Assembly: GCA_046294265.1 (NCBI GenBank)
Contig: JBKBKC010000016.1
Location: 10,593-74,592 of the forward strand
Length of the DNA stretch: 64,000 nucleotides
DNA from: JBKBKC01 sp046294265
GTDB lineage: Bacteria; Pseudomonadota; Alphaproteobacteria; Rhodobacterales; Rhodobacteraceae
Reading direction: 5' to 3'
In this document: in pieces, positions 42,284-51,264 of the stretch
How the letters are laid out: the number at the start of each line of letters is the position of its first letter
Numbering within the stretch: position 1 is the first letter of the stretch
Made by a program: the position numbers and the translations under genes
The notes under the pieces: generated by a model
What the model saw: only the letters and a program-made list of their open reading frames with translations
Database searches by the model: none
Told to the model about the DNA's origin: nothing

Positions 42284-43107
42284 CCTGCTGGGAGACGATC
42301 AACGCCTATGCCTTCCGCAGCCTCGGCTACGGCGAACGCCTGCTGCCCCGCAGCGATTTCACCCTCTGCCAGCAGTTCACGCTGATCGGCTCGGGCCTGA
42401 TCTGGAATGTCTATTTCGGGGTGCTGGCGCTGGTGGCGGGGTTCTTCCTCGCCAATGTCGTGGCCCTGGGCAAGGCCGCGCGAAACCCCTTCGCCCGCGT
42501 GCCCGCCGAATGGTTCATCTTCGTGTTCCGCGGCTCGCCCCTCTTCATCCAGTTCTTCTTTGCCTATGAGGCGCTGGTGCTGTTGCCCCGCACGGGGATC
42601 ACCCTCTTCGGCCTCACCGCCGACGTGTCCTGGATGTCCAAGGCCTGGGCCGGGGCGCTGATCGTGCTGTTCCTCAACACCGCCGCCTATTCCGCCGAGA
42701 TCTTCCACGGCGCGCTGCGCTCGATTCCCAAGGGCGATCTGGAGGCGGCAGAGGCTTACGGCCTGACCGGGTTCGCCCGGTTCCGCCGCATCGAATGGCC
42801 GACCATGCTGCGCCTTGCCTGGCCCGCCTATACCAACGAGGCGATCTTCCTGTTCCACGCGACGACGCTGGTGTTCTTTTCCGGCTTTCCGGCCTTTCAG
42901 CAGCGCGGCGATGCGCTCTATTACGCCAAGTATTTCAATGACAAGACCTTCAACCCCTTCATCCCCTACCCGATCACCGCCTTCTATTTCATCTGCCTGA
43001 CGCTGCTGCTGATCTGGGGCTTTGGTGCGGTGAACCGGCACCTGAACCGCTACCTTCCCTCCAACACCCGCGCGAAAATCCGCTTGCGCCCGCAGTTGAT
43101 CCGGTAG
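42280..43107 (+). CDS. Polar amino acid-type ABC transporter permease 2
   Basis: The 275-residue permease has the HisM/OccM-type arrangement: FTLIGSGLIWNVYFGVLALV, WFIFVFRGSPLFIQFFFAYE, the EAA loop AAEAYGLTGFARFRRIEWPT, and a final helix FYFICLTLLLIWGFGAV. ATG 42280 gives the family-like start MTCWETINAYAFRSLGYGER; there is no good Shine-Dalgarno site, and initiation may depend on coupling with the repeat-derived ORF just upstream. Confidence 0.9.
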   Translation: MTCWETINAYAFRSLGYGERLLPRSDFTLCQQFTLIGSGLIWNVYFGVLALVAGFFLANVVALGKAARNPFARVPAEWFIFVFRGSPLFIQFFFAYEALVLLPRTGITLFGLTADVSWMSKAWAGALIVLFLNTAAYSAEIFHGALRSIPKGDLEAAEAYGLTGFARFRRIEWPTMLRLAWPAYTNEAIFLFHATTLVFFSGFPAFQQRGDALYYAKYFNDKTFNPFIPYPITAFYFICLTLLLIWGFGAVNRHLNRYLPSNTRAKIRLRPQLIR

Positions 43108-43241
43108 TAACTCATGTTTGATCAAATTCCCGATGCGCGCGCGTGGGGACGTTGGTCCACAACAGGAGCTGGGCGCCGGGGCACCCGACGAACCTGCCTG
43201 CCGGGCCATCGGGGTCTGGCGCGGGGCCGGGGTCCGCGCCG

Positions 43242-44591
43242 ATGACGGACATGATGAAAGACTGGCTGAGAAAGCACCCGAACGTGCGCACGATCCGTGT
43301 GGCGGCGGCGGACCTGAACGGGCAGGCGCGCGGCAAGCGCATCCCGGCGCGATTTGCCGACAAGGTGGTGAAGGACGGCACGCGCTTTCCCTTCTCCATC
43401 CTCAACCTCGACATCTGGGGCGAGGATATCGACGACAGCCCCCTCGTGTTCGAACAGGGCGACCAGGACGGCGTGCTGCGCCCCACCGAACGCGGCTTCA
43501 TGCCCATGCCCTGGCTGGAGGCTCCGACAGCCCTGTTGCCGATCTGGATGTTCCGCGAGAACGGCCAACCCTATGAGGGTGACCCCCGCCATGCCCTGCG
43601 CGCGGTGGTGGACCGCTACAAGGCGCGCGGCCTGACGCCGGTGGTGGCGGTGGAGCTGGAGTTCTTCCTGATCGACGACTCGGGCAAGACTCTGCAGGTG
43701 CCGCCCTCGCCACGGTCGGGCAAGCGCCGCAAAGCCGCCGAAACCATGTCGATCCGCGCTTTGGACGCCTTCGACACCTTCTTCACCGACCTCTACGACG
43801 CCTGCGAGGCGATGGACATTCCCGCCGATACCTCGACCTCGGAAACCGGGCTGGGGCAGTTCGAGGTGAACCTGATGCATTCCGACGACGCGCTGCGCGC
43901 GGCCGACGATGCTTGGCTCTTCAAGCTGCTGGTGAAAGGATTGGCACGGCGCCACGGCTTTGCGGCCTCGTTCATGGCCAAGCCCTATCTGGAATATTCC
44001 GGCTCGGGCCTGCACACGCATTTTTCGGTGCTGGACGAGGCAGGCGACAACGTGTTCGACTCTGGTGGGCCAAAGGGCACCGCCACGCTGAAACAGGCGG
44101 TGGCGGGGTGCCTTGACGCGATGAGCGATTCCACGCTCATTTTCGCACCCCACGCCAACAGTTATGACCGGCTGGTGCCCGGTGCCCATGCCCCCACCGC
44201 GATCTGCTGGGGATATGAAAACCGCACCGCCGCCGTGCGCATCCCGGCGGGCAACCCCGGCGCCCGGAGGATCGAGCATCGCGTGGCGGGCGCCGACGTG
44301 AACCCCTATCTGATGCTCGCCGTCATCCTCGGGGCCGCGCTGAACGGCATCGAGGACGCCGAGGATCCGCCCGCTCCCGTCATCGGCAACGCCTATGCGA
44401 TCCCGGGGCTGCCGCAGATCCCGGGCAGCTGGGCCGAGGCAATCGAGTCCTTCGAGAAAAGCCCGGTGATGCCACGCATTTTTCCGCGCGAGCTGATCCG
44501 CAACTATGTCCAGACCAAGCGGCAGGAGGCCCGCTATCTGGCCGAACTGACGCCCGAAGAGCAGGTGGAGCTGTATCTCGATACGGTGTGA
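43242..44591 (+). CDS. Glutamine synthetase-like gamma-glutamylamide synthetase 1
   Basis: The 449-residue protein has the GS fold: AVELEFFLIDDSG, the ammonia/glutamate-site SGSGLHTHFSV, NSYDRLVPGAHAPTAICWGY with ENRTAAVRIP, and RRIEHRVAGADVNPYL. Residue spacing fits PuuA/GlnA-like enzymes, which ligate glutamate to amines such as putrescine, rather than ammonia-fixing GlnA. There is no C-terminal adenylylation-site Tyr motif. ATG 43242 is preferred; an N-terminal extension to 43143 looks random. It follows the ABC transporter genes after 134 bp. Confidence 0.85.
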   Translation: MTDMMKDWLRKHPNVRTIRVAAADLNGQARGKRIPARFADKVVKDGTRFPFSILNLDIWGEDIDDSPLVFEQGDQDGVLRPTERGFMPMPWLEAPTALLPIWMFRENGQPYEGDPRHALRAVVDRYKARGLTPVVAVELEFFLIDDSGKTLQVPPSPRSGKRRKAAETMSIRALDAFDTFFTDLYDACEAMDIPADTSTSETGLGQFEVNLMHSDDALRAADDAWLFKLLVKGLARRHGFAASFMAKPYLEYSGSGLHTHFSVLDEAGDNVFDSGGPKGTATLKQAVAGCLDAMSDSTLIFAPHANSYDRLVPGAHAPTAICWGYENRTAAVRIPAGNPGARRIEHRVAGADVNPYLMLAVILGAALNGIEDAEDPPAPVIGNAYAIPGLPQIPGSWAEAIESFEKSPVMPRIFPRELIRNYVQTKRQEARYLAELTPEEQVELYLDTV

Positions 44592-44617
44592 CGGCGCACC
44601 TGCGGCATGGACGGAAT

Positions 44618-44700
44618 GGGTATTTGGGCAAAGAAGAGGACGAGGGCGGTTCTCTTCTTTGCGAAAATACCCCGGGGTCCGGGGCAGCGCCCCGGGGCCC
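44618..44700 (+). repeat. GGRTATTT element, two copies head to head after the first GS gene
   Basis: GGGTATTTGGGCAAAGAAGA (44618-44637) is followed by an inverted copy (TCTTCTTTGCGAAAATACCCC, given in part as 44653-44673), so the transcript could form a long hairpin. The inverted copy continues into a G4/C4-rich module CCCCGGGGTCCGGGGCAGC. It may act as a terminator. The sequence degrades directly downstream. Confidence 0.75.
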
Positions 44701-44846
44701 GCCGCCCCCGCGGCCCCGAGATGGGNNNNNNNNNNTTGTTAGTTTTTGTTTTTTTGGTAACTTTTGTGGTGGTGGGGGGTTTTTTTCTTCCCCACCCCCC
44801 CGGGGGGGGGGGGCCCCCCCCCCCCGGCGCGACACCCGCGCCCCCC
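44701..44846. other. Assembly gap and low-quality sequence
   Basis: Ten N bases (44726-44735) are followed by a T/G-rich stretch (TTGTTAGTTTTTGTTTTTTTGG) and then runs of C, G and C (44786-44826). The composition is unlike the genome and the homopolymers look like assembly artefacts at a hard-to-sequence repeat. No gene can be called here. Confidence 0.85.
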
Positions 44847-45164
44847 CTAGAGGAAATCCTCCTCCTCCCCCGCCACATCAACACCCATCGCATCCAGGCC
44901 TGCCTCCAGGTTCTCGGCGAGATGCGGCATGCCCATCAGATAGACCTCGGTGGGCACCGTCGCCTCGGCAAAGGCCGTCTCGACCGCGCGCAGGTAATCG
45001 GCGGGTTCAAAGGCCCCGCGCCCCACCCAGGCGAGGGCCGTCAGATGGGCCTTTTCGTCGTCGTTCAGGTTTGCGATGAAGCCCGACAGCTCTGCCGCCC
45101 CCGGATGCCCTTCGCGCGCAAGGAACACCACCTGCACCACCTTGTCCGCGCTGATCTCGATCAT
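44847..45164 (-). CDS. DUF3775 protein
   Basis: A 105-residue acidic protein that begins MIEISADKVVQVVFLAREGH and contains NDDEKAHLTALAWVGRGAFE, the DUF3775 pattern. ATG 45164 has AGGAG at 8 bp. The C-terminus (VAGEEEDFL) is acidic. It lies antisense between the two GS-like genes, and nothing shows a link to them. Its stop is next to the degraded sequence, so the exact 3' end should be confirmed. Function unknown. Confidence 0.75.
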   Translation of the reverse strand: MIEISADKVVQVVFLAREGHPGAAELSGFIANLNDDEKAHLTALAWVGRGAFEPADYLRAVETAFAEATVPTEVYLMGMPHLAENLEAGLDAMGVDVAGEEEDFL

Positions 45165-45308
45165 CGTTGGATTCTCCTGACGGGCCTTCGTCCGCCTGCC
45201 CGGGTATCGTCGCGCCGATCCGCATTTGTGACAAGCCCGCTCTTGCCCCCCTTGCCGCCCCCCCCGCCGCGCGGCTAGGCTTGAACCGCAGCACAACTCG
45301 AGCCATAA

Positions 45309-46001
45309 ATGCGTATCGGCATCCTTCAGACGGGCCAGGCGCCCGACGCCCTGAAACCAGACACGGGCGACTACCCCGACCTGTTCCAGCGTCTGCTGGC
45401 GGGGCATGGCTTTACCTTTCAGACCTTTCATGTCGAGGCGATGTCATTTCCCGCCTCGGTCCATGATGCCGAGGGCTGGCTGATCACCGGCTCGCGCCAC
45501 GGCGTCTATGAGGACCATCCATTCATCGCACCGCTGGAGGCGTTCGTTCGCGAGGTCCATGCGGCGGGGGTGCCGCTGGTGGGCATATGTTTTGGCCACC
45601 AGATCATCGCGCAGGCGATGGGCGGGCGGGTGGAGCGCTATGCAGGCGGCTGGGCCGTGGGGCCCACCGACTACGACTTCGGCGGCGAAGTGGTGCGGTT
45701 GAATGCCTGGCACCGCGACCAGGTGGTGGAGGCCCCGCAGGCCGCGCGCGTGATCGCCGGCAATGACTTTTGCGCGAATGCGGCACTGATCTATGGCGAC
45801 CGCATCTTCAGCGTTCAGGCGCATCCCGAGTTCCAGGCCGATTTCGTGGACGGGCTGCTGCGCACGCGCGGCCCCGGCCTTGTGCCCGACGACCTGATGG
45901 CCGCCGCGCGCGCCCGGCTGGACGGCCCCATCGACAGCCCTTCCGTCGCGGGCCGCATCGCCGCGTTCTTCAAGATGCCGCGCGCCCCCCGCGCGGCCTG
46001 A
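45309..46001 (+). CDS. Class I glutamine amidotransferase-like protein
   Basis: The 230-residue protein shows the nucleophile elbow GICFGHQ (Cys about 97), and a C-terminal AHPEF holding catalytic His and Glu. It resembles stand-alone GATase1 proteins related to GuaA's amidotransferase half. Its position between two gamma-glutamylamide synthetase-like genes suggests it hydrolyses a gamma-glutamyl intermediate, the job done by PuuD in E. coli, but it is not closely like PuuD (a C26 peptidase). Confidence 0.85.
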   Translation: MRIGILQTGQAPDALKPDTGDYPDLFQRLLAGHGFTFQTFHVEAMSFPASVHDAEGWLITGSRHGVYEDHPFIAPLEAFVREVHAAGVPLVGICFGHQIIAQAMGGRVERYAGGWAVGPTDYDFGGEVVRLNAWHRDQVVEAPQAARVIAGNDFCANAALIYGDRIFSVQAHPEFQADFVDGLLRTRGPGLVPDDLMAAARARLDGPIDSPSVAGRIAAFFKMPRAPRAA

Positions 46002-46041
46002 TCCCCACCCTGCCCCGCCGGGGCCAAGCCCGAGAAAACCC

Positions 46042-47397
46042 ATGTCCAAATGGACCGACAAGCTGCCCGACGCCGCGCGCGATTTCATCGGCGGGCGCCG
46101 CGTGGACGAGGTGGAGTGCATCATCGCCGACATCGCGGGCGTGGCGCGCGGCAAGGCGATGCCCGCCTCGAAATTCGCCAAGCAGGCCAATTACTATCTG
46201 CCGAACTCGATCTTCTTGCAGACCATCACGGGCGAATGGGCCGACAACCCCGCAGGTGCCTTCACCGAGCCCGACATGGTGCTGGTGCCCGATTTCACCA
46301 CCGCCACCGCCGCCCCCTGGACGGCGGATGTGACCTTGCAGGTCATCCATGACGCCGAGGATCAAGAGGGAAACCCGGTGCCGACCGCCCCTCGCAACGT
46401 GCTGCGCCGGGTGGTGGACCTCTACCGTGCCGAGGGCTGGCAGCCCATCGTCGCGCCCGAGATGGAGTTCTTCCTGGTCGCGCGCAACATCGACCCCAAC
46501 ATGCCGATCATCCCGCCGATGGGCCGGTCGGGCCGCCGCGCGGCGGGCAAGCAGGCCTATTCGATGAGCGCGGTGGATGAATACGGCAAGGTGATCGACG
46601 ACATCTATGACTTCGCCGAGGCGCAGGGGTTCGAGATTGACGGCATCCTGCAGGAGGGCGGTGCGGGACAGGTCGAGATCAACCTCGCGCATGGCGACCC
46701 GGTGCGGCTGGCCGACGAGATCTTTTTCTTCAAGCGGCTGATCCGCGAGGCGGCGCTGCGCCACGACTGTTTTGCCACCTTCATGGCCAAGCCCATCGAG
46801 GGCGAACCGGGCAGCGCCATGCACATCCACCATTCGGTGGTGGACACCAAGACCGGCAAGAACATCTTTTCCGACCGCAAGGGGCTGGAAACCCCGGCCT
46901 TCCTGAACTTCATCGCGGGCATGCAGAATCACCTGCCCGCCGCCGTGGCGCTGCTGGCACCGTATGTGAACAGCTATCGCCGATATGTCCCTGATTTTGC
47001 CGCCCCCATCAACCTGGAATGGGGCCGCGACAACCGCACCACCGGCCTGCGCGTGCCCGTATCGGGGACCGAGTCGCGCAGGCTGGAAAACCGGCTGGCG
47101 GGGATGGACTGCAACCCTTACCTCGGCCTCGCGGCAAGCCTCGCCTGCGGATACCTCGGCCTGAAGGAGGGGCACCAGCCGCGCCCCGAATGCCGCGCCG
47201 ATGCCTACAACATGGAAACCGACCTGCCCTACAACCTGGGCGATGCGCTGGATCTTCTGGAAGAGGACAAGGCGCTGTGCGAGGTGCTGGGGCCCGAGTT
47301 CTGCGCGGTCTACGATTCGGTCAAGCGCAACGAATACAAGGAGTTCCTGCAGGTCATCAGCCCCTGGGAGCGTGAGCATCTGCTCTTGAACGTATGA
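46042..47397 (+). CDS. Glutamine synthetase-like gamma-glutamylamide synthetase 2 (PuuA-like)
   Basis: The 451-residue protein starts DFIGGRRVDEVECIIADIAG with VARGKAMPASKF, shows APEMEFFLVARNID, GQVEINLAHGDP, GSAMHIHHSVVDT, NSYRRYVPDFAAPINLEWGR and RRLENRLAGMDCNPYL. These are GS signatures with the PuuA-type variations. It is distinct from the copy at 43242. It overlaps the FAD oxidase by ATGA, the same pairing as E. coli puuA/puuB, so gamma-glutamylputrescine or a related gamma-glutamylamine is the likely product. Confidence 0.87.
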   Translation: MSKWTDKLPDAARDFIGGRRVDEVECIIADIAGVARGKAMPASKFAKQANYYLPNSIFLQTITGEWADNPAGAFTEPDMVLVPDFTTATAAPWTADVTLQVIHDAEDQEGNPVPTAPRNVLRRVVDLYRAEGWQPIVAPEMEFFLVARNIDPNMPIIPPMGRSGRRAAGKQAYSMSAVDEYGKVIDDIYDFAEAQGFEIDGILQEGGAGQVEINLAHGDPVRLADEIFFFKRLIREAALRHDCFATFMAKPIEGEPGSAMHIHHSVVDTKTGKNIFSDRKGLETPAFLNFIAGMQNHLPAAVALLAPYVNSYRRYVPDFAAPINLEWGRDNRTTGLRVPVSGTESRRLENRLAGMDCNPYLGLAASLACGYLGLKEGHQPRPECRADAYNMETDLPYNLGDALDLLEEDKALCEVLGPEFCAVYDSVKRNEYKEFLQVISPWEREHLLLNV

Positions 47398-48692
47398 ACC
47401 TTCTGCACGCCAACGACCGCGCCGGGGAATATCCGCCCTCCTGGTATGCCGCGACGGCCGAGGCGCTGGCGCCGCTGCCGCCCTTGCGGGGCGAGGTCAC
47501 GGCGGATGTCTGCATCATCGGCGCGGGATATACCGGCCTGTCCGCGGCACTGCACCTTGCCGAGCGGGGCCTGCGCGTGGTGGTGCTCGAGGCGCAGCGC
47601 GTGGGGTTCGGTGCCTCGGGGCGCAATGGCGGGCAGGTGGGATCGGGCCAGCGGCTGGACCAGGACGCGCTGGAGGCGATGGCGGGGCGCGAGGATGCGC
47701 GGCGGCTGTGGGATCTGGCGGAAGAGGCCAAGGCGCTGGTGTTCGACCTGGCCTCCACCATGCCCTGCGTCGATTACCGCGCAGGCGTGGCCCATGCCTG
47801 CCGGACGGACGCCGAGGTGCGCGCCGACCATGCCATGGCCGAAAAGCTCGCGCGCGACTATGGTTACGCCCAGATCGAACCGCTCGACCGGGCGGGCATC
47901 CGCGCGCTGATCGGGTCGCAGGCCTTTGTGGGCGGCGGGATCGACTGGGGCGCGGGGCATCTCCACCCGCTGAACTTCGCGCTGGGGCTGGCGCGGGCGG
48001 CGATGGCGGCGGGGGCGGTGGTGCATGAGCGGTCGGAGGTGCATGGCATCGACCAGGGCGCGCGGCCCGTGGTGCGCACCGATGCGGGCCGCGTGAGGTG
48101 CGACCATGTGATCCTGGCCGCCAACGGCTATCTGGCGGGGCTGGCCCCGGCGGTGGAGGCGCGGGTGATGCCGATCAACAACTTCATCGTGGCGACCGAA
48201 CCCCTGGGCGAGCGCGCGCATGAGGTGCTGTCCAAACCCGTGGCGGTGGCCGATTCGCGGTTCGTGGTGAACTACTGGCGGCTGACGGCGGACAACCGGC
48301 TGCTGTTCGGGGGGGGCGAAAGCTATGGCTACCGCTTTCCCGACATCGCGGCGACGGTGCGAAAGCCAATGCTGGGGATCTATCCGCAACTGCGCGATGT
48401 GGCGCTCACCCATGCCTGGGGCGGCACGCTGGCGATCACGATGAACCGGATGCCCTGTTTCCTGCGCGTGGCCCCGAACATCCTTTCGGCCAGCGGCTAC
48501 AGCGGGCATGGCGTGGCGCTGGCCACCATGGCGGGCAAGGTGCTGGCCGAGGCGGTGGCGGGCCAGGCGGGGCGGTTCGACCTGATGGCGGGCCTACCGC
48601 AGCCGCGCTTTCCGGGTGGCGTGGGCCTGCGCTGGCCCCTGCTGGTGCTGGCGATGACCTGGTATTCCCTGCGCGACCGGATCGGGCTATGA
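47394..48692 (+). CDS. FAD-dependent oxidoreductase, PuuB-like
   Basis: The 432-residue DAO-family flavoprotein has the FAD dinucleotide motif VCIIGAGYTGLSAALHLAE (about residues 38-56), QRVGFGASGRNGGQVGSGQR and NILSASGYSGHGVALATMAG. It resembles gamma-glutamylputrescine oxidase (PuuB), which oxidises the amine end of a gamma-glutamylated amine. Coupling to the PuuA-like gene supports that. The last hydrophobic segment (LRWPLLVLAMTWYSLRD) may touch the membrane. Confidence 0.88.
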   Translation: MNLLHANDRAGEYPPSWYAATAEALAPLPPLRGEVTADVCIIGAGYTGLSAALHLAERGLRVVVLEAQRVGFGASGRNGGQVGSGQRLDQDALEAMAGREDARRLWDLAEEAKALVFDLASTMPCVDYRAGVAHACRTDAEVRADHAMAEKLARDYGYAQIEPLDRAGIRALIGSQAFVGGGIDWGAGHLHPLNFALGLARAAMAAGAVVHERSEVHGIDQGARPVVRTDAGRVRCDHVILAANGYLAGLAPAVEARVMPINNFIVATEPLGERAHEVLSKPVAVADSRFVVNYWRLTADNRLLFGGGESYGYRFPDIAATVRKPMLGIYPQLRDVALTHAWGGTLAITMNRMPCFLRVAPNILSASGYSGHGVALATMAGKVLAEAVAGQAGRFDLMAGLPQPRFPGGVGLRWPLLVLAMTWYSLRDRIGL

Positions 48693-48795
48693 TCTCGGCG
48701 CAAGGCTGCCACACCTTCCGGGGCGCGGCGGTCTGGCACTGGCCAAATGCATGCGCGCACCCTAAGACATGCGCGTAACGCAAGGAGAGGCCATC

Positions 48796-49995
48796 ATGGC
48801 GCATGACGGATCGGCGGCGACCCAGGCGACGGCGGTGAACGTGACCGAGGCGGAGCCGATCCCGGCCGAAGCGCGCGCCGAGATCGACCGGCTTTTGGCC
48901 TCGGGCGATCTGTTTCGCTACACCACGCCCGATCAGGCCCCCGTGCCCCGGCTGGAGGCGGAATTCGCGGCCCTGATCGGTGCCCGCTTTGCGCTGGCGG
49001 TGTCATCCTGCTCGGCGGCGCTGTTCCTGTCGCTCAAGGCCCTCGACCTGCCGCGCGGGGCGCGCGTGCTGATCCCGGCCTTCACCTTCGCGGCCGTGCC
49101 ATCCTCGGTGTTGCACGCCGAATGCGAGCCGGTGCTGGTCGAGGTGGACGATTCCTTGCGCATCGACATGGCCGATTTCCGCGCCAAGCTGCCCGGCGCG
49201 GGCGCGGTGATGATCAGCCACATGCGCGGGCACACCTCCGACATGGACGCGATCATGGCGGCGGCGGATGCCGCGGGCGTGCCGGTGATCGAGGATGCGG
49301 CGCATTCGCTGGGCACGCGCTGGTCGGGCCGCAACATCGGCACGATCGGGGCCATCGGCTGCTTCAGCTTTCAGTCCTACAAGCTGGTGAACGCGGGCGA
49401 GGGCGGGATGCTGGTGACCGATGACGCCGATCTGGCGGCCCGCGCGGCCATCATGTCGGGGGCCTATGAGACCAACTGGAAAAGCCATCCCGGCATGGCC
49501 GATGTGGCGGGCAAGTGGCAAAACCGCCTGCCCCTTTACAACATGCGGATGCAGAACCTGTCCGCCGCGGTGATCCGCCCGCAGCTGCCCATGGTCGAGG
49601 ATCGCGCGCGTCGGGGTGGCGCCAACCACGACCGGGTGGCGGCACGTCTGGCGCGGCTCAACTGGTTCCGCGTGCCCCCCGCCCTGCCGCAAGAGGAACG
49701 CGCCCCTGATTCGCTGCAATTCCTGCTGACCGGCGACTGGACAGACGCGCAAGCGCTGGCCTTCCAGGCCGAAGCGCGGGCGCTTGGGGCCCCGGTGCAG
49801 ATCTTTGGCCTGTCGGAGGGCAACGCGCGGGCCTTCTGGAACTGGCAGTTCCTGGGCACGCCGCCTGCCCTGCCCAAGACGCGCGCCATGCTGATGCGGG
49901 CTTGCGACCTGCGCCTGCCCGCGCGCCTGTCGGCGGAGGATTGCGATACGCTGGCCGATGCGCTGGTGACCGCCGCGCGGTCGGTGCGCGGCTGA
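48796..49995 (+). CDS. DegT/DnrJ/EryC1/StrS-type PLP aminotransferase
   Basis: The 399-residue protein has the fold-type I pattern of sugar aminotransferases: SSCSAALFLSLKALDLP, IPAFTFAAVPSSVLHAECEP, VIEDAAHSLGTRW, and the PLP Lys in CFSFQSYKLVNAGEGG. Members act on nucleotide sugars or, in some clusters, small keto compounds. It follows the oxidase on the same strand by 103 bp, so it may use an aldehyde or keto product of that pathway, but no sugar genes are nearby. ATG 48796 has AAGGAG. Confidence 0.82.
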   Translation: MAHDGSAATQATAVNVTEAEPIPAEARAEIDRLLASGDLFRYTTPDQAPVPRLEAEFAALIGARFALAVSSCSAALFLSLKALDLPRGARVLIPAFTFAAVPSSVLHAECEPVLVEVDDSLRIDMADFRAKLPGAGAVMISHMRGHTSDMDAIMAAADAAGVPVIEDAAHSLGTRWSGRNIGTIGAIGCFSFQSYKLVNAGEGGMLVTDDADLAARAAIMSGAYETNWKSHPGMADVAGKWQNRLPLYNMRMQNLSAAVIRPQLPMVEDRARRGGANHDRVAARLARLNWFRVPPALPQEERAPDSLQFLLTGDWTDAQALAFQAEARALGAPVQIFGLSEGNARAFWNWQFLGTPPALPKTRAMLMRACDLRLPARLSAEDCDTLADALVTAARSVRG

Positions 49996-49999
49996 CGGC

Positions 50000-50548
50000 C
50001 TACATACGCGACAGTTTCGCCTGAAGCTCGGCCAGCTGGCGCTTGATCTGCGCCAACTCGTCGCCCGCATCCACGCGGTCCTCGCTGGCTCCCGGGGCCT
50101 TCCAGCCGGGCACGCCCGACATCATCGTTTTCATGAAGGCTTCCTGGCTTTTGCGCATCGCCTCGAAGCCGGGCATGGCGGCCAGCGGGTTGGGGATCGC
50201 GGTCAGATTCTCGACCACCTTGGACTGGCCGTCGCGCAGCATCTCGAAGCTGGCGGCCAGAAAGCTGGGCACGACCGACTGGATGCCGGTGGTGTAAGAG
50301 CGCACAAGATCGGTCAGCACGTTGATCGGCAGGACACTTTCGCCCTTGGACTCATGCTCGGCGATGATCTGGAGCAGGTATTGCCGTGTCAGGTCGTCGC
50401 CCGATTTCAGGTCGATGATCTGCACCTCGCGGCCCGCGCGGATGAAGCCCGCGATATCCTCCAGCGTCACATAATCCGAGGTTTCGGTGTTGTAGAGGCG
50501 GCGGCTGGCGTAGCGCTTGATCAACAGCGGCTGGTTGGCGTCGGCCAT
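50000..50548 (-). CDS. phaR: Polyhydroxyalkanoate synthesis regulator PhaR
   Basis: The 182-residue protein has the N-terminal PHB/PHA accumulation regulator DNA-binding domain (LLIKRYASRRLYNTETSDYV, then LEDIAGFIRAGREVQIIDLK) and a C-terminal region that binds polymer (FLAASFEMLRDG) plus a terminal coiled coil (AQIKRQLAELQAKL). PhaR represses phasin and its own gene and is released by PHB granules. ATG 50548 was preferred to ATG 50554 for ribosome-binding site spacing. A TGC-ATT-GCA site lies 16 bp upstream. Confidence 0.92.
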   Translation of the reverse strand: MADANQPLLIKRYASRRLYNTETSDYVTLEDIAGFIRAGREVQIIDLKSGDDLTRQYLLQIIAEHESKGESVLPINVLTDLVRSYTTGIQSVVPSFLAASFEMLRDGQSKVVENLTAIPNPLAAMPGFEAMRKSQEAFMKTMMSGVPGWKAPGASEDRVDAGDELAQIKRQLAELQAKLSRM

Positions 50549-50563
50549 CTTCATCCCCCGATT

Positions 50564-50574
50564 TTGCATTGCAG
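50564..50574. promoter_or_regulatory. Possible PhaR site in front of phaR
   Basis: TTGCATTGCAG is one base short of the CTGC-N3-GCAG pattern seen before the phasin gene. Two further ATGCAA sequences lie at 50599-50615. This would fit autorepression, but the match is imperfect. Confidence 0.4.
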
Positions 50575-50656
50575 CAAGTCTAGGGGAGGGACAGCGAAAT
50601 GCAAAGGAAATGCAACATGATCGGGGGTTAGAGAATGGCCTTGACCGTAAGGAGAA

Positions 50657-50680
50657 GGCGGACCCCTTTCGGGGCCCGCC
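50657..50680 (-). terminator. Hairpin terminator after the phasin gene
   Basis: GGCGGACCCC-TTTC-GGGGCCCGCC gives a 10-bp stem with one G-T pair. It lies 53 bp downstream of the phasin stop and is followed on the minus strand by TTCTCC, a weak pyrimidine tail. Confidence 0.6.
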
Positions 50681-50732
50681 TGGCCGCACGTCAGTCCGAC
50701 AGGGAGGAAGGCCGGACGCGCAGGCGTTCAGA

Positions 50733-51194
50733 TCACTTCGCGGCCGTCGCGGCGGTCGCGGCGACCTTCTTGGCAGCCGTCTGCACTTCGGCGGTGGCTT
50801 TCTTCACGGCGGCGGAGGCGTCTTCCGACATGTCCTTGCCGGCAGCCAGCATCAGCTCGACCGTTTCCATCTGCACTTTCTTCGCGACTTCGGCGAAGGC
50901 GGCCATATGCTCGGCGGTCATTTCGGCTGCGGCCGAGGCGAAATCGGTCATCGACTTGGTGTAGTCGGTGGGCTCCGGCTTGGCTTTCACGACATCGCCC
51001 AGCTTGGCAATGAAGCCCTTGGTCATCTGCGCCGAGATTTCGGTCGACTTTTCAGCGGCTTCCAGCGCCACTTTCGACAGTTTCTCGCCCATGGCAGCCT
51101 GGGTCTTGAATGCGTTCTGCATCGCCGAGGCGTCGACCGGGAAGGCGGCCATCATGTCCTGCATCATCTTGGTCATGTCATTGGTCTTGGTCAT
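50733..51194 (-). CDS. phaP: Phasin family protein
   Basis: A 153-residue helical phasin: MTKTNDMTKMMQDMMAAFP at the start, a continuous amphipathic helix region (KLSKVALEAAEKSTEISAQM) and an Ala/Lys-rich tail (KKVAATAATAAK). Phasins coat polyhydroxyalkanoate granules and control their size. ATG 51194 was chosen for the GGAG at the proper distance; ATGs at 51200 and 51206 are in frame upstream. Two CTGC-N3-GCAG boxes upstream point to repression by PhaR. Confidence 0.88.
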   Translation of the reverse strand: MTKTNDMTKMMQDMMAAFPVDASAMQNAFKTQAAMGEKLSKVALEAAEKSTEISAQMTKGFIAKLGDVVKAKPEPTDYTKSMTDFASAAAEMTAEHMAAFAEVAKKVQMETVELMLAAGKDMSEDASAAVKKATAEVQTAAKKVAATAATAAK

Positions 51195-51264
51195 TTTCAT
51201 CTCCATGCGCCCTGGGTGGTTTCCGACGCGGGCGGTCTGTCGTTTCCTGATGACCGACATATAG

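Noticed and set aside
44534..45079. Frames running through the N gap
   Set aside because: They contain unknown residues and homopolymer translation; nothing can be supported.
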